The position numbers and the translations under genes are program-made. Positions 24,939-34,653 of a stretch of 64,000 bases of DNA are shown here, one piece after another. The stretch is from contig CAVZCC010000001.1 of NCBI GenBank assembly GCA_963773765.1, positions 496,001 through 560,000 of the forward strand. Direction: 5' to 3'. The stretch is from CAVZCC01 sp963773765. GTDB taxonomy: Bacteria > Actinomycetota > Acidimicrobiia > Acidimicrobiales > Microtrichaceae. Below the pieces are notes generated by a model that made no database searches, was not told the origin of the DNA, and worked only from the letters and a program-made list of their open reading frames with translations. Every line of letters begins with the position of its first letter. Position 1 is the stretch's first letter.

Positions 24939-26125
24939 TACTTCCGCTTCTTGCGGGGCCGGGGAGGATGGCCGCCGAAGGTGGGGGCGGGAGCCGGTGT
25001 GGCCGCCGCGTCGTTCCCGGAGCCCTCCTCGACCGTGGCCGTCGCCGTGGCCGAACCGGCCGGAGCCGTGGAGCGGCTGCGCGGGGCCCGGGTGGCCGAC
25101 GGCCGCGGAGCGGTCCCGGCCGAGGCGCCGGCGATCCCGTGCCACGACGTGTCCGACACGTCCACACCCTTGGCCACCAGCCGGGAGCGGATCTCCCGCC
25201 AACGGGGTTCCTTCTCCTTGAGCCACACGGTCAGGGGCGGGGCCACGAACAGCGACGAGTAGGTGCCGGACACGAGCCCGATCAGGAGCGCCAGGGAGAA
25301 GTCGCCGAGGGTGGCCTGGCCGAACAGGTACTGGCCCACGACGAGCATGGACAGCACCGGCAGGATGGTCACCATGGTGGTGTTGAGCGAACGCATGAAC
25401 ACCTGGTTGAGCGAGCGCCGCATGATGGCGGCGTAGGTGTACTGCCCGGTCCGGGACAGGCGGTTGCCGTTCTCCTGGACGCGGTCGTACACGACGATGG
25501 TGTCGTAGAGCGAGAACCCCAGGATGGTCAGGAACGAGATGACCGTGGCCGGGGTGACCTCCAGCTGGAACACCGAGTACACGCCGACGGTGATGATGAT
25601 GTCGTGGACCACTGCGAACAACGCGGCGGCGGCCATGCGGGTCTCCAGGCGCCACGAGATGTACAGCGCGATCAGGACCATGAACACGATGAGCGACAGC
25701 CGGGCCTGGGCGGTGATGTCCTCACCCCACGACGGGCCCACGGTGTTGACCGTGACGTCGCCCGGCTGCAGCCCGGCGGCCTCGGCCAGCGCGTCGCCGG
25801 CCTTGGCGCCCTCGGCGACGTTGTCGATGCGGCCCGACACCCGCAGCACCCGTCCCCCGTCGGCGGTGGTGGCCTCCTGGGTCTTCTCCGCCGCGTTGGC
25901 ACCGAAGGGCGCCAACGCCTCCTTGGCCTGTTCCTCGGTGAACGTGGTGGAGGGGATCTCCCAGATGGAGCCCCCCTCGAAGTCGATGCTGAGGTTGAGG
26001 CCGCGGGTGAACAACGACGCCAGGGAGATGATCACCAGCACGGTGGAGACGATGCCCACCCGCCACCAGAGCCGGGGGAAGTTGAAGTCGTTCGTGCCGC
26101 GGTAGAGCTGTCGGAACATGCCCAT
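24938..26125 (-). CDS. secF: protein translocase subunit SecF
   Basis: SecF works with SecD to pull exported proteins through SecYEG using the proton gradient. The 395-residue protein has the first helix (VGIVSTVLVIISLASLF), the periplasmic domain beginning LNLSIDFEGGSIWEI and five further helices, with the conserved GFSLYDTIVVYDRVQEN. A ~95-residue Pro/Ala/Thr-rich cytoplasmic tail ends in PRPRKKRK. ATG at 26123-26125 starts one base after the secD stop; a second ATG two codons on is possible. Confidence 0.97.
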   Translation of the reverse strand: MGMFRQLYRGTNDFNFPRLWWRVGIVSTVLVIISLASLFTRGLNLSIDFEGGSIWEIPSTTFTEEQAKEALAPFGANAAEKTQEATTADGGRVLRVSGRIDNVAEGAKAGDALAEAAGLQPGDVTVNTVGPSWGEDITAQARLSLIVFMVLIALYISWRLETRMAAAALFAVVHDIIITVGVYSVFQLEVTPATVISFLTILGFSLYDTIVVYDRVQENGNRLSRTGQYTYAAIMRRSLNQVFMRSLNTTMVTILPVLSMLVVGQYLFGQATLGDFSLALLIGLVSGTYSSLFVAPPLTVWLKEKEPRWREIRSRLVAKGVDVSDTSWHGIAGASAGTAPRPSATRAPRSRSTAPAGSATATATVEEGSGNDAAATPAPAPTFGGHPPRPRKKRK

Positions 26126-26126
26126 C

Positions 26127-27980
26127 TCAGGCCCCTTCCACCGCGGTGGCGGCGCTGGAGGAACCGGCGGGCGCCGGTGCGGAGGCCGGTGTCCGGCCCC
26201 CGGGTTCGGGAAGGTCGTCCATGGGTATCCCGAACCGCTTCGGGTGCTCGCCCTGGCTGGACCGGCACAGCACCACCACGCCGGGTCGCAGGAAGAAGAA
26301 GGCGGAGACCAGGTCCAACAGGGTGGCCACGCCCAGGTAGAAGGCGAACCCCCGCACCGGACCGACCGACAGCCAGTACAGGACGCCGGCACCGATCAGC
26401 GAGGACATGTCCGCCTTGACGATGGTGGCGTAGGCGGTGGAGAACGACCGGTCGGCGGAGGTGCGGAGGCTGGCGCCGTTGCGGACGTCCTCCTTGAGGC
26501 TCTCGAAGAACACGATGGACGAGTCCAGCGAGATGCCGATCGACACGACGATGCCCACCACGCCGGCCAGGGTGACCGTGGCGTTGAGGTTGGACATGAT
26601 CACCCACAGCAACGACGCGGAGATGGACAGGCTGCCGATGGTGACCAGGCCCAGCAGCCGGTAGTAGAGCAGCAGGTAGGCACAGACCAGCAACAGCCCG
26701 ATGCCACCGGCGATGAGGCCCGCCGTGAGGGCGTCCTGGCCCAACGTGGCGGACACGGTCTCTGCCTGCTGGGCCTGCAGCTCCACCGGGAGCGAGCCGA
26801 ACCGGAGGGCGACGGCCAGGTTCTTGGCCTCGTCCTCGGTGAACGACCCCGAGATCTGGATCTGGTCGCGGGCGAAGTTGGACTCGTTGATCGAGGGGGC
26901 GGAGAGCACCTCGCTGTCCAGCACGATGGCCAGGCGGCCCTTGCCACCGGCCTGGGCCGGGCACTCGGGGGCGCCGGAGAAGCACTTGGCCGCGGCCTCG
27001 TTGAACTTGTCGATGCCGTCGGCGCCGGGACGGAAGACCGGGTTGACCGTCCACTGGCCGTCCTGGCCCAGGTTGGCCGTCGCGGTCTCCACCGCCTTGC
27101 CGGTCAGCAGGGTCGGCCCGAGCTTGTAGAGGTTCCCGTCCTCGTCCACCAGCGTGACCTCGGCCTCGGCCTTGTCGTCGGTGGCGGCGGTGGTCTTGGC
27201 CTCCAGCTGGGACTCCAGCTGGTACAGCTCCGCGAACTTCTCGTCGTAGACGTTCACGCCGTACTGGTTGAGGGGGGTCGGCGGCACGGTGGTCGTGGTC
27301 GCGCCGTCCACCGGGACGGTGGTGGTGCTGTCCCCCTGGGCCCGGGGCCGGACCGAACGGCTGCCGCCGTTGCCGGCGGTCGGGTCGATGGTGGTCCCGG
27401 GTGCCGCCGTGGTGGCCGGGGCCGCGGTGGTGGCCGGCGGGGCGGTCGTCGCCGTCGCCTCCGGGGTGGCGGCCGCGGGGTTGGCCGCAGCCTGCTTGGC
27501 CTGTTCGTCGGTGGCGATCTGGGCCGCCGTGACCGACTCGGGGATGGCCAGGTCCGTGCGGAGCTGGGCGACCTGCTCCTCGGCCTTCGTGCGGGCGTCA
27601 CCGGTCGGGACGGTACCCACCTCCTGCAGCACGGGCCGGAAGCGCAGCTCGGCGGTCTTGCCCAGGACCTGCAGCACCTCCTGCTGGTCCTTGGCGCCCG
27701 GCAGCTGGATCAGGATGTTGTTGCCCTGGCGGGACACCTCCGGCTCGGCCACGCCGAGCGCGTCGACGCGCTTGCGGATGATGCCGATGGCCTGGTCCAG
27801 GGTCTCGGAGGACACGTCGTCGGTGACCTTGCCGTCCTTGACCGGCTGCAGGTTGACCGAGACACCTCCCTGCAGGTCCAGGCCCAGGGTGGGGCTCTTG
27901 CCCGAGACCACGGTGATCAACAGCAGCCCGTAGGCCACCACCATCGTGGCGATCATCAGTCTGAGCGGGTGCTTGCGCAT
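26127..27980 (-). CDS. secD: protein translocase subunit SecD
   Basis: The 617-residue partner of SecF has an N-terminal helix followed by LGLDLQGGVSV, the P1/P4 periplasmic domain and a C-terminal five-helix RND bundle (IVVSIGISLDSSIVFFESLKEDV). A ~70-residue Ala/Pro/Thr low-complexity segment (about 165-236) interrupts the P1 region. ATG at 27978-27980 follows GAGGAACGC. It forms an operon with secF and, upstream, yajC. Confidence 0.97.
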   Translation of the reverse strand: MRKHPLRLMIATMVVAYGLLLITVVSGKSPTLGLDLQGGVSVNLQPVKDGKVTDDVSSETLDQAIGIIRKRVDALGVAEPEVSRQGNNILIQLPGAKDQQEVLQVLGKTAELRFRPVLQEVGTVPTGDARTKAEEQVAQLRTDLAIPESVTAAQIATDEQAKQAAANPAAATPEATATTAPPATTAAPATTAAPGTTIDPTAGNGGSRSVRPRAQGDSTTTVPVDGATTTTVPPTPLNQYGVNVYDEKFAELYQLESQLEAKTTAATDDKAEAEVTLVDEDGNLYKLGPTLLTGKAVETATANLGQDGQWTVNPVFRPGADGIDKFNEAAAKCFSGAPECPAQAGGKGRLAIVLDSEVLSAPSINESNFARDQIQISGSFTEDEAKNLAVALRFGSLPVELQAQQAETVSATLGQDALTAGLIAGGIGLLLVCAYLLLYYRLLGLVTIGSLSISASLLWVIMSNLNATVTLAGVVGIVVSIGISLDSSIVFFESLKEDVRNGASLRTSADRSFSTAYATIVKADMSSLIGAGVLYWLSVGPVRGFAFYLGVATLLDLVSAFFFLRPGVVVLCRSSQGEHPKRFGIPMDDLPEPGGRTPASAPAPAGSSSAATAVEGA

Positions 27981-28034
27981 GCGTTCCTCGTGGAGGGGGC
28001 CGGGTCAGGCTAGCGGCCGGACCGGGCCGTTCCG

Positions 28035-28052
28035 GACACGCAGCTGCGTGTC
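28035..28052. repeat. 18-bp perfect palindrome between yajC and secD
   Basis: GACACGCAG followed by its exact reverse complement CTGCGTGTC lies in the 117-bp gap. It could be an operator or a small mRNA hairpin. It occurs once in the window as far as I can see. Confidence 0.4.
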
Positions 28053-28097
28053 ACCACCCGCCATCCCCCCGTTGCCCGTGCGTCAGTTGGTCGGGCG

Positions 28098-28556
28098 CTA
28101 CTTCTTCTTGGTCGTGGACTTGGCGCCGGCACCGGACATGCCCGACGGGCCCTTGGTGGCGCCACCGGCGGGGGTGGAGTCCTCCGCGGCGGCAGCACCG
28201 CCGCCCAGCAGGCCGCCCAGCAGGCCACCCCGTGACCGGGACGGGGCCGAGTCGGGGTCCGGCTCGGCGGTGGAGCGGGTGACGGAGGTCTTGGACACCC
28301 GGATGACCACGTCGTGGTCCACCTCCAGGTGGATCAGCTGGTCCTCGATGAGCGTGATGACGCCCACGATGCCCCCGGCGGTGATGACCTCGTCACCCAC
28401 CTCCAGGTTGGACATCAGCTGCTGCTGGCGGGCCCGCTGCTTGCGCTGGGGCACGACCATGAGCCAGATGAGGAGGCCGAAGGGGACCAGGATGATGAGC
28501 AGCCCCAGGGGGCTCCCCTGGCTGTCGGCGGCGTAGAGGGTGGAGAGCGCGTTCAC
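28098..28556 (-). CDS. yajC: preprotein translocase subunit YajC
   Basis: A 152-residue accessory protein of the SecDF complex. It has a single membrane helix (LGLLIILVPFGLLIWLMVVP), then the YajC beta domain (NLEVGDEVITAGGIVGVITLI) and a Gly/Ala/Ser-rich tail ending TTKKK. The GTG start at 28554-28556 has no Shine-Dalgarno but has TAGCAT 9 bases upstream, suggesting a leaderless yajC-secD-secF mRNA. Confidence 0.95.
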   Translation of the reverse strand: MNALSTLYAADSQGSPLGLLIILVPFGLLIWLMVVPQRKQRARQQQLMSNLEVGDEVITAGGIVGVITLIEDQLIHLEVDHDVVIRVSKTSVTRSTAEPDPDSAPSRSRGGLLGGLLGGGAAAAEDSTPAGGATKGPSGMSGAGAKSTTKKK

Positions 28557-28565
28557 AGTCTGTGG

Positions 28566-28571
28566 ATGCTA
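28566..28571 (-). promoter_or_regulatory. -10 element for leaderless yajC
   Basis: TAGCAT on the minus strand, 9 bases before the GTG start of yajC, in the 57-bp gap after tgt. No consensus -35. Confidence 0.4.
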
Positions 28572-28613
28572 GGCGTCCCACCGCCGCGGCGGGAATCGGT
28601 CCCCGGCCCATCC

Positions 28614-29777
28614 TCAGGAGCGTGGACCGGCGCCCCCGCCCGGGGTCGGTCCGGGTCCGGTGGCCGACCAGACCGATGCGACCTCGGCCCGCAGGGCGTC
28701 CAGGGTGCCGGCGACGATGGCGGACCGGATGCGTCCCACCAGCGTGAGCATCCAGGTCAGGTTGTGCACCGTGCACAGCGAGGCCGCCGCCGGCTCACCC
28801 ACGGAGCCCAGGTGGCGCAGGTAGCCCCGGCTGTACCGGGTGCAGGTGGCGCACGGGCAGGTGGGGTCCACCGGGTCGTCGCTGGTGGCGAACTCGGCCC
28901 GCTTCACGTTCAGGCGCCCCTGGTCGGTCAGCAGGGTCCCGTGGCGGGCCAGACGGGTGGGCATGACACAGTCGAACATGTCCACCCCCAGCGCGACGGC
29001 CTCCACGATGGACACCGGGTCGCCCACCCCCATCAGGTAGCGGGGCTGGTCCCCGGGCAGTCCCGACAGCGCCGCGTCCAGCGCCGGGAGCATCTCGTCC
29101 CGGCTCTCCCCCACCGACAGCCCGCCGATGCCGTAGCCGTCCAGGTCCAGCGCCACGGTGCGTGCCGCCGACTCCCGCCGGAGTGCGTCGTCGGTGCCGC
29201 CCTGGACGATGCCGAACAGGGCCTGGTCATCGGTCCGTGTCCGGGCCGCCCTGGCCCGGGCCGCCCATGCCGCGGTCCGCTCCACCGCCTCCCGCAGCAC
29301 CGCCGGCTCCGACGGCAGGGGCGCGCACACGTCGAGCACCATCTGGATGTCGGCCCCCAGCAACTCCTGGGTCGCCACCGCGCCCTCCGGCGTGAGCAGG
29401 TGCGTGCTGCCGTCGTAGGTGGAGCGGAACTCCGCCCCGGCGTCGGACACCTTCGGGTCCAGGGAGAACACCTGGTACCCGCCCGAGTCCGTCAGCATCA
29501 GGCGGTCCCAGCCGGTGAAGCGGTGCAGGCCCCCCAGCGCGGCCACCGCCTCCGCACCGGGGCGGAGCATCAGGTGGTAGGTGTTGGCCAGCAGGACCTC
29601 GGCCGTCGTGCCGTCGGCCGACCGCAGCCCCGACAGTTCGTGGGTCATGAGGGCGCGGATGCTGCCCCGGGTGCCCACGGGCATGAACACCGGGGTGCGG
29701 AACGAGCCCCGGGCCGTTCGCACGGTGCCCGTCCGGGCGGCACCGTCCCGGTGCTCGACCTCCAGCTGCAGCCTCAC
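28614..29777 (-). CDS. tgt: queuine/preQ1 tRNA-guanine transglycosylase
   Basis: Exchanges G34 in GUN anticodons for preQ1. The 387-residue TIM-barrel enzyme shows DSGGYQVFSL, the nucleophile region LDVCAPLP, GIVQGG, GGLSVGE and FDCVMPTR. The zinc site CPCATC with the downstream His completes the fold. The GTG start (29775-29777) overlaps the queA TGA by four bases, coupling the two queuosine-pathway genes. Confidence 0.96.
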   Translation of the reverse strand: MRLQLEVEHRDGAARTGTVRTARGSFRTPVFMPVGTRGSIRALMTHELSGLRSADGTTAEVLLANTYHLMLRPGAEAVAALGGLHRFTGWDRLMLTDSGGYQVFSLDPKVSDAGAEFRSTYDGSTHLLTPEGAVATQELLGADIQMVLDVCAPLPSEPAVLREAVERTAAWAARARAARTRTDDQALFGIVQGGTDDALRRESAARTVALDLDGYGIGGLSVGESRDEMLPALDAALSGLPGDQPRYLMGVGDPVSIVEAVALGVDMFDCVMPTRLARHGTLLTDQGRLNVKRAEFATSDDPVDPTCPCATCTRYSRGYLRHLGSVGEPAAASLCTVHNLTWMLTLVGRIRSAIVAGTLDALRAEVASVWSATGPGPTPGGGAGPRS

Positions 29778-30901
29778 GGCGTCCGCTCCCCCGGGCCCGG
29801 CGGTCGCCCTGGCGGCCCGCTGCCCGGCGACTGCCTCTCCGGCAACTCCCGCTCGAGCAACTCCCGCTCCAGCAACTCCCTCTCCAGCAACTCCCGCTCC
29901 AGCAACATGGCATCGCCGAAGGACAGGAACCGGTAGCCCTCCTGCAGTGCCGTGCCGTAGAGGTCCCGCCACCGGGGCCCGGCGAAGGCCTCCACCATGG
30001 CCAGCAGCGAGCTCCGGGGCAGGTGGAAGTTGGTCATCATCCGGTCCACCACCCGGAACCCGAAGCCGGGGGTGATGAACAGGTCGGTGCGGCCCTCCAG
30101 CTCACCACGCGCCGCGGCCGACTCGAGCGCCCGCACCGTGGTGGTGCCCACGGCCAGGACCCGCCCGCCGGCCTCCCGGGTCGCGGAGACGGCGTCCCAG
30201 GTCGCGGTGGGGACCGCGTAGTGCTCGGTGTGGATCACGTGGTCCTCCACCAGCTCCGTCGACAGCGGACGGAAGGTGTCCAGACCCACCACCAGCTCCA
30301 CGGTGGCCACCCCCGCTCCGGCCTCCCGCAGCCCGGCCAGCAACCCCTCGGTCAGGTGCAGCCCGGCGGTGGGAGCGGCCGCGGAGGCCGGGCGCTCCGC
30401 GAAGACCGTCTGGTAGCGGCCGGGGTCGGCCAGGGCCGCGGTGATGTAGGGAGGCAACGGCACCTCCCCGGCCACCTCCAGGGCGGCGAGGAGGTCGCCC
30501 TCGTGGCGGGGCAGGACGAGCTTGCGGCCGCCGGGCAGGTCGGGGCCGACCTCGAAGCGCAGGCCGCCCCGGGCCGCCTCCACCACGTCACCCAGGCGCA
30601 GCTTGCGGGCGGGCCGGCACAGCACCTCCCACCACCCGTGCTCACGCTCCTCCAGCAGCAGCACCTCACCACCCCCGCCGGTGTCACGGGTGATGGGCAC
30701 CCGGGCGGGCAGCACACGGGTGTCGTTGAGCACCACCAGGTCACCCGGACCCACCAGCCGGGGCAGGTCGCTGACGTGGAGGTGTTCCGGCTCCACCCCG
30801 GGGCCCCGGTCCACCAGGAGCCGGGCCCGGTCACGGGGCTCCACCGGCGTCTGGGCGATGGCCTCCGGGGGCAGGGCGTAGTCGAGGTCGTCGGTGCGCA
30901 T
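29774..30901 (-). CDS. queA: S-adenosylmethionine:tRNA ribosyltransferase-isomerase QueA
   Basis: Converts preQ1 in tRNA to epoxyqueuosine using SAM. The 375-residue protein begins MRTDDLDYALPPEAIAQ and shows VVLNDTRVLPAR, APTAGLHLT and MMTNFHLPRSSLLAMV. Its C-terminus is extended by a five-fold LLERE repeat and a Pro-rich tail not expected in the family. The ATG (30899-30901) lies 47 bases downstream of the acyl-CoA dehydrogenase gene. Confidence 0.96.
   Translation of the reverse strand: MRTDDLDYALPPEAIAQTPVEPRDRARLLVDRGPGVEPEHLHVSDLPRLVGPGDLVVLNDTRVLPARVPITRDTGGGGEVLLLEEREHGWWEVLCRPARKLRLGDVVEAARGGLRFEVGPDLPGGRKLVLPRHEGDLLAALEVAGEVPLPPYITAALADPGRYQTVFAERPASAAAPTAGLHLTEGLLAGLREAGAGVATVELVVGLDTFRPLSTELVEDHVIHTEHYAVPTATWDAVSATREAGGRVLAVGTTTVRALESAAARGELEGRTDLFITPGFGFRVVDRMMTNFHLPRSSLLAMVEAFAGPRWRDLYGTALQEGYRFLSFGDAMLLERELLERELLERELLERELPERQSPGSGPPGRPPGPGERTP
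29840..29906 (-). repeat. 15-bp tandem repeat inside the queA 3' end
   Basis: About 4.5 copies of a 15-bp unit (CAGCAACTCCCGCTC on the plus strand) with one or two base differences encode LLERE repeats. Unit length is a multiple of three, so copy-number change keeps the frame. Confidence 0.85.
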
Positions 30902-30948
30902 GGGGCGTGGCGCGGGGCCGGTTCCGTCCCCGGGCCCGGCGTGGTCGC

Positions 30949-32097
30949 TCAGAAGCCCATGGAGCGGCCGATGATCTCCTTCATGATCTCCGTGGTGCCG
31001 CCGTAGATGGACGTGACCCGGGCGTCGGCATAGGCCCTGGCCACGGCGTACTCGTGCATGTAGCCGTAGCCACCGTGGAGCTGCACGCAGGCATCGGCCA
31101 CACGCTTCTGCAGCTCGGTGCACCACCACTTGGCCATCGCGGCCTCCTCCGCCGTGAGCGCCCGGTCGTTGAGGGCGGCGACGCAGCGGTCCACGAACAC
31201 CTCGGCGATGGTGATCTCCGTCTCCATCTCGGCCAGCTTGAACCGGCTGTTCTGGAAGCTGCCGATGGGCTGGCCGAACGCGGTCCGCTCCTTGGCGTAC
31301 TCCACGGTCCAGGACAGCATGGCCCGGGCGTGGGCCACGCCCGCCATGGCGATGCTCAGGCGCTCCTGGGGCAGGTTCCGGACCAGCAGCAGGAAGCCCT
31401 CGCCCTCGTCGCCGATGCGGTTGGCGACCGGCACCCGGACGTCGGTGAAGAACAACTCGGCGGTGTCCTGGGCGTGCATGCCGATCTTGTCCAGGTTGCG
31501 GCCCCGTTCGAAGCCGTCCATCCCCGCCTCCACCACCATCAGCGAGATGCCGGCGTGGCGCTGGGTGGGGTCGGTCTTGGCCGCCACGATGACCAGGTCC
31601 GAGTTGATCCCGTTGGTGATGAAGGTCTTGGACCCGTTGAGGACATAGGTGTCACCGTCCCGCTCGGCCGTGGTGGACATCGACGCCAGGTCCGAGCCGA
31701 TGCCGGGCTCCGTCATGGCCACCGCGGTCACCAGCTCGCCGCTGGCGATCCCCGGAAGCCAGCGGTCCTTCTGCTCGTCGGTGCAGTACTCCAGGAAGTA
31801 GGGCAGGCAGACGTCGGAGTGCAGGGTCAGGCCCATCCCGTGGGGGTACACGTCACCCCGGGTCAGCTCCTCGATGACGACCAGGTTGTACCGGAAGTCC
31901 TTGACCCCCGCCCCGCCGTAGGTCTCCGGCACGTCCATGGCGATGAACCCGGCCGCGCCGGCCTTGGCGAAGAGGTCCTTGTCCACCAGCCCGGCCCGGT
32001 CCCACTCGTCACGGTGCGGGATCATCTCCCGCTCCACGAAGGTGCGGAAGGCCTTGCGGAACATCTCGTGCTCCTCGTCGAAGATCGTGCGGTCCAC
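30949..32097 (-). CDS. acyl-CoA dehydrogenase
   Basis: A 382-residue FAD enzyme for alpha,beta-dehydrogenation of an acyl-CoA. It has the family motifs AMTEPGIGSD, FITNGINSD, ERTAFGQPI, QLHGGYGYM and YGGTTEIM. The MCAD catalytic Glu position (YEGT) is Gly here, while LPQERL carries the Glu used as base in LCAD-type enzymes, suggesting that subgroup. The GTG start (32095-32097) has GGAGACC upstream. The substrate is unknown. It has no obvious partner among its neighbours. Confidence 0.95.
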   Translation of the reverse strand: MDRTIFDEEHEMFRKAFRTFVEREMIPHRDEWDRAGLVDKDLFAKAGAAGFIAMDVPETYGGAGVKDFRYNLVVIEELTRGDVYPHGMGLTLHSDVCLPYFLEYCTDEQKDRWLPGIASGELVTAVAMTEPGIGSDLASMSTTAERDGDTYVLNGSKTFITNGINSDLVIVAAKTDPTQRHAGISLMVVEAGMDGFERGRNLDKIGMHAQDTAELFFTDVRVPVANRIGDEGEGFLLLVRNLPQERLSIAMAGVAHARAMLSWTVEYAKERTAFGQPIGSFQNSRFKLAEMETEITIAEVFVDRCVAALNDRALTAEEAAMAKWWCTELQKRVADACVQLHGGYGYMHEYAVARAYADARVTSIYGGTTEIMKEIIGRSMGF

Positions 32098-32196
32098 GGT
32101 GGGTCTCCGGGTGTCGGGTGCGGCCGAGGGGATGTGCGGGCCACACGCTGGTCCGTCACCAGAATCCCACGCGCCGGGGGGACCTGAGTAGTTGGC

Positions 32197-33300
<1,104 letters not shown>

Positions 33301-33338
33301 GGCTCAGGCTCCCCGTCCGGCGTCGTGTGCCGTGGCGC

Positions 33339-33939
33339 TCATGCCACCGCCAGCCGCTGGAGCGCTTCGCGGAGGAGCTCGGAGGAGTCGGGGCTGTCCG
33401 GCAGGTCCGCCAGCGCCCGCCCGATCTCGTCGGAGCCGTAGCCGAGCTCGGCCAGGGCGTCCCGCACGTCGGAGCGCACCGAGGGGGCACCCCCGCCGGC
33501 CGCGGCGATGGCGGTGGCCGAGATGTCCACGTCCGGCACGTCGAGGCGGGACTTGAGCTCCACCAGCAGCCGGGCCGCGGTCTTCTTGCCCACCCCCGGG
33601 ACCTGGCACAGGGCGGCCACGTCGTCGGTGGCCAGGACGTGGCGCAGCCCCATCGGGGTGTGCACCCCGAGGATGGCCAGCCCGAGGGCGGGGCCGACCC
33701 CGTGGGTGCCGATCAGCGTCTCGAACACCCGGCGCTCGTCCGCGGAGGTGAACCCGTACAGGGTCTCGGCGTCCTCCCGACGGTGGTGGTGGACGTGCAG
33801 GAACGACCTCCTGGCCCACGTCACCGGCCCCGGCGATGGTGGACGGCGTGGCCTGCACCCGGTAGCCCAGGCCACCGACCTCCACGAGGAGCTCGGTGTG
33901 GGAGCGGTCGAGCAGGGCGCCCCGCAGCGACCCGATCAC
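33339..33939 (-). pseudogene. ruvA: Holliday junction DNA helicase RuvA, one frameshift (probably a sequence error)
   Basis: RuvA binds the four-way junction and loads RuvB. The N-terminal OB part (IGSLRGALLDRSHTELLVEV, GLGYRVQAT) is read in one frame from the GTG at 33937-33939, and the rest (FLHVHHHRREDAETLYGF, two HhH motifs GVGPALGLAILG and VPGVGKKTAARLL, and the C-terminal RuvB-binding domain) in another. One extra base near 33804 accounts for the shift; removing it gives a normal 199-residue RuvA. The start overlaps the ruvC TGA by four bases. Both flanking partners are intact, so error is likelier than decay. Confidence 0.9.
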
Positions 33940-34436
33940 GACGCCACCCCCGACGGCCGCAACGTGGCACCGTGCATGGCCACGTGGGTCAGGGCGATGG
34001 CCGCGGCGTCCGCGGCGTCCGGCGGATGCGGCGGCTCGGCCAGGTCGAGGAGGATCTGCACCATGCGCTGCACCTGCTTCTTGTCCGCGTTGCCGTGGCC
34101 GGCCACGGCGTCCTTGACCTGGTTGGGCGAGTACTCCACCACGTCCATGCCCCGACCCGCGGCCTCCGCCATGAGCACGCCCGACGCCTGGCCCACGCCC
34201 ATCGCGGTGCGGACGTTCACCTGGAACAACACCCGCTCCACCGCCACGGCCACGGGGGAGAACTCGTCCAGGAGGGACCGGAAGTCCGCCGACAGCTCGG
34301 CCAGGCGGTTGGGCACGGGGAGGCCGGGGTCCGTGCGCAGCACGCCCAGCGCAGCGGCCCGGGGGTGGCGGCCGCCCACGCGGACCACGCAGTAGCCACA
34401 CCGTGACAGGCCGGGGTCGACGCCGAGGACGAACAC
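33936..34436 (-). CDS. ruvC: crossover junction endodeoxyribonuclease RuvC
   Basis: The 166-residue Holliday-junction resolvase has all acidic catalytic positions: Asp in LGVDPGLSRCGY, Glu in AVERVLFQ, and the Asp pair in HPPDAADAAAIA. The GTG start at 34434-34436 has no Shine-Dalgarno, but TACGAT lies 7 bases upstream. Its stop overlaps the ruvA start. Confidence 0.97.
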   Translation of the reverse strand: MFVLGVDPGLSRCGYCVVRVGGRHPRAAALGVLRTDPGLPVPNRLAELSADFRSLLDEFSPVAVAVERVLFQVNVRTAMGVGQASGVLMAEAAGRGMDVVEYSPNQVKDAVAGHGNADKKQVQRMVQILLDLAEPPHPPDAADAAAIALTHVAMHGATLRPSGVAS

Positions 34437-34443
34437 AGGTTCG

Positions 34444-34449
34444 ATCGTA
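34444..34449 (-). promoter_or_regulatory. -10 element for leaderless ruvC-ruvA-ruvB
   Basis: TACGAT on the minus strand, 7 bases before the ruvC GTG, in the ~120-bp divergent gap with the ABC ATPase gene. No clear -35. Confidence 0.4.
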
Positions 34450-34653
34450 GCGACGGACCCGGCGCGGAGTGGTGGATGCAGGCGTGCGGACGCAACTGCC
34501 CGGGAATGGACCTCATCCCTACAGGACGGGCCGGACCGGCCGATACCAACAGCGTGACGCCCCCAGAACGCTGCCTCCGGCGCCACCGCGCCCCCACCGG
34601 CACCGTCCGACGCCGCCACCGGAGCCACGGACGCGTCCACGGCACCCGGGCCG

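Noticed and set aside
23183..26419. A 1,078-codon open frame on the plus strand opposite relA and secF
   Set aside because: High GC removes stop codons from antisense frames. Its translation is low-complexity His/Gln/Gly-rich with no domain, and both minus-strand genes are certain.
34529..34541. GGCCGG-A-CCGGCC hairpin as a regulatory site for the ABC operon
   Set aside because: Short GC palindromes are expected by chance at this base composition, and no promoter element is aligned with it.
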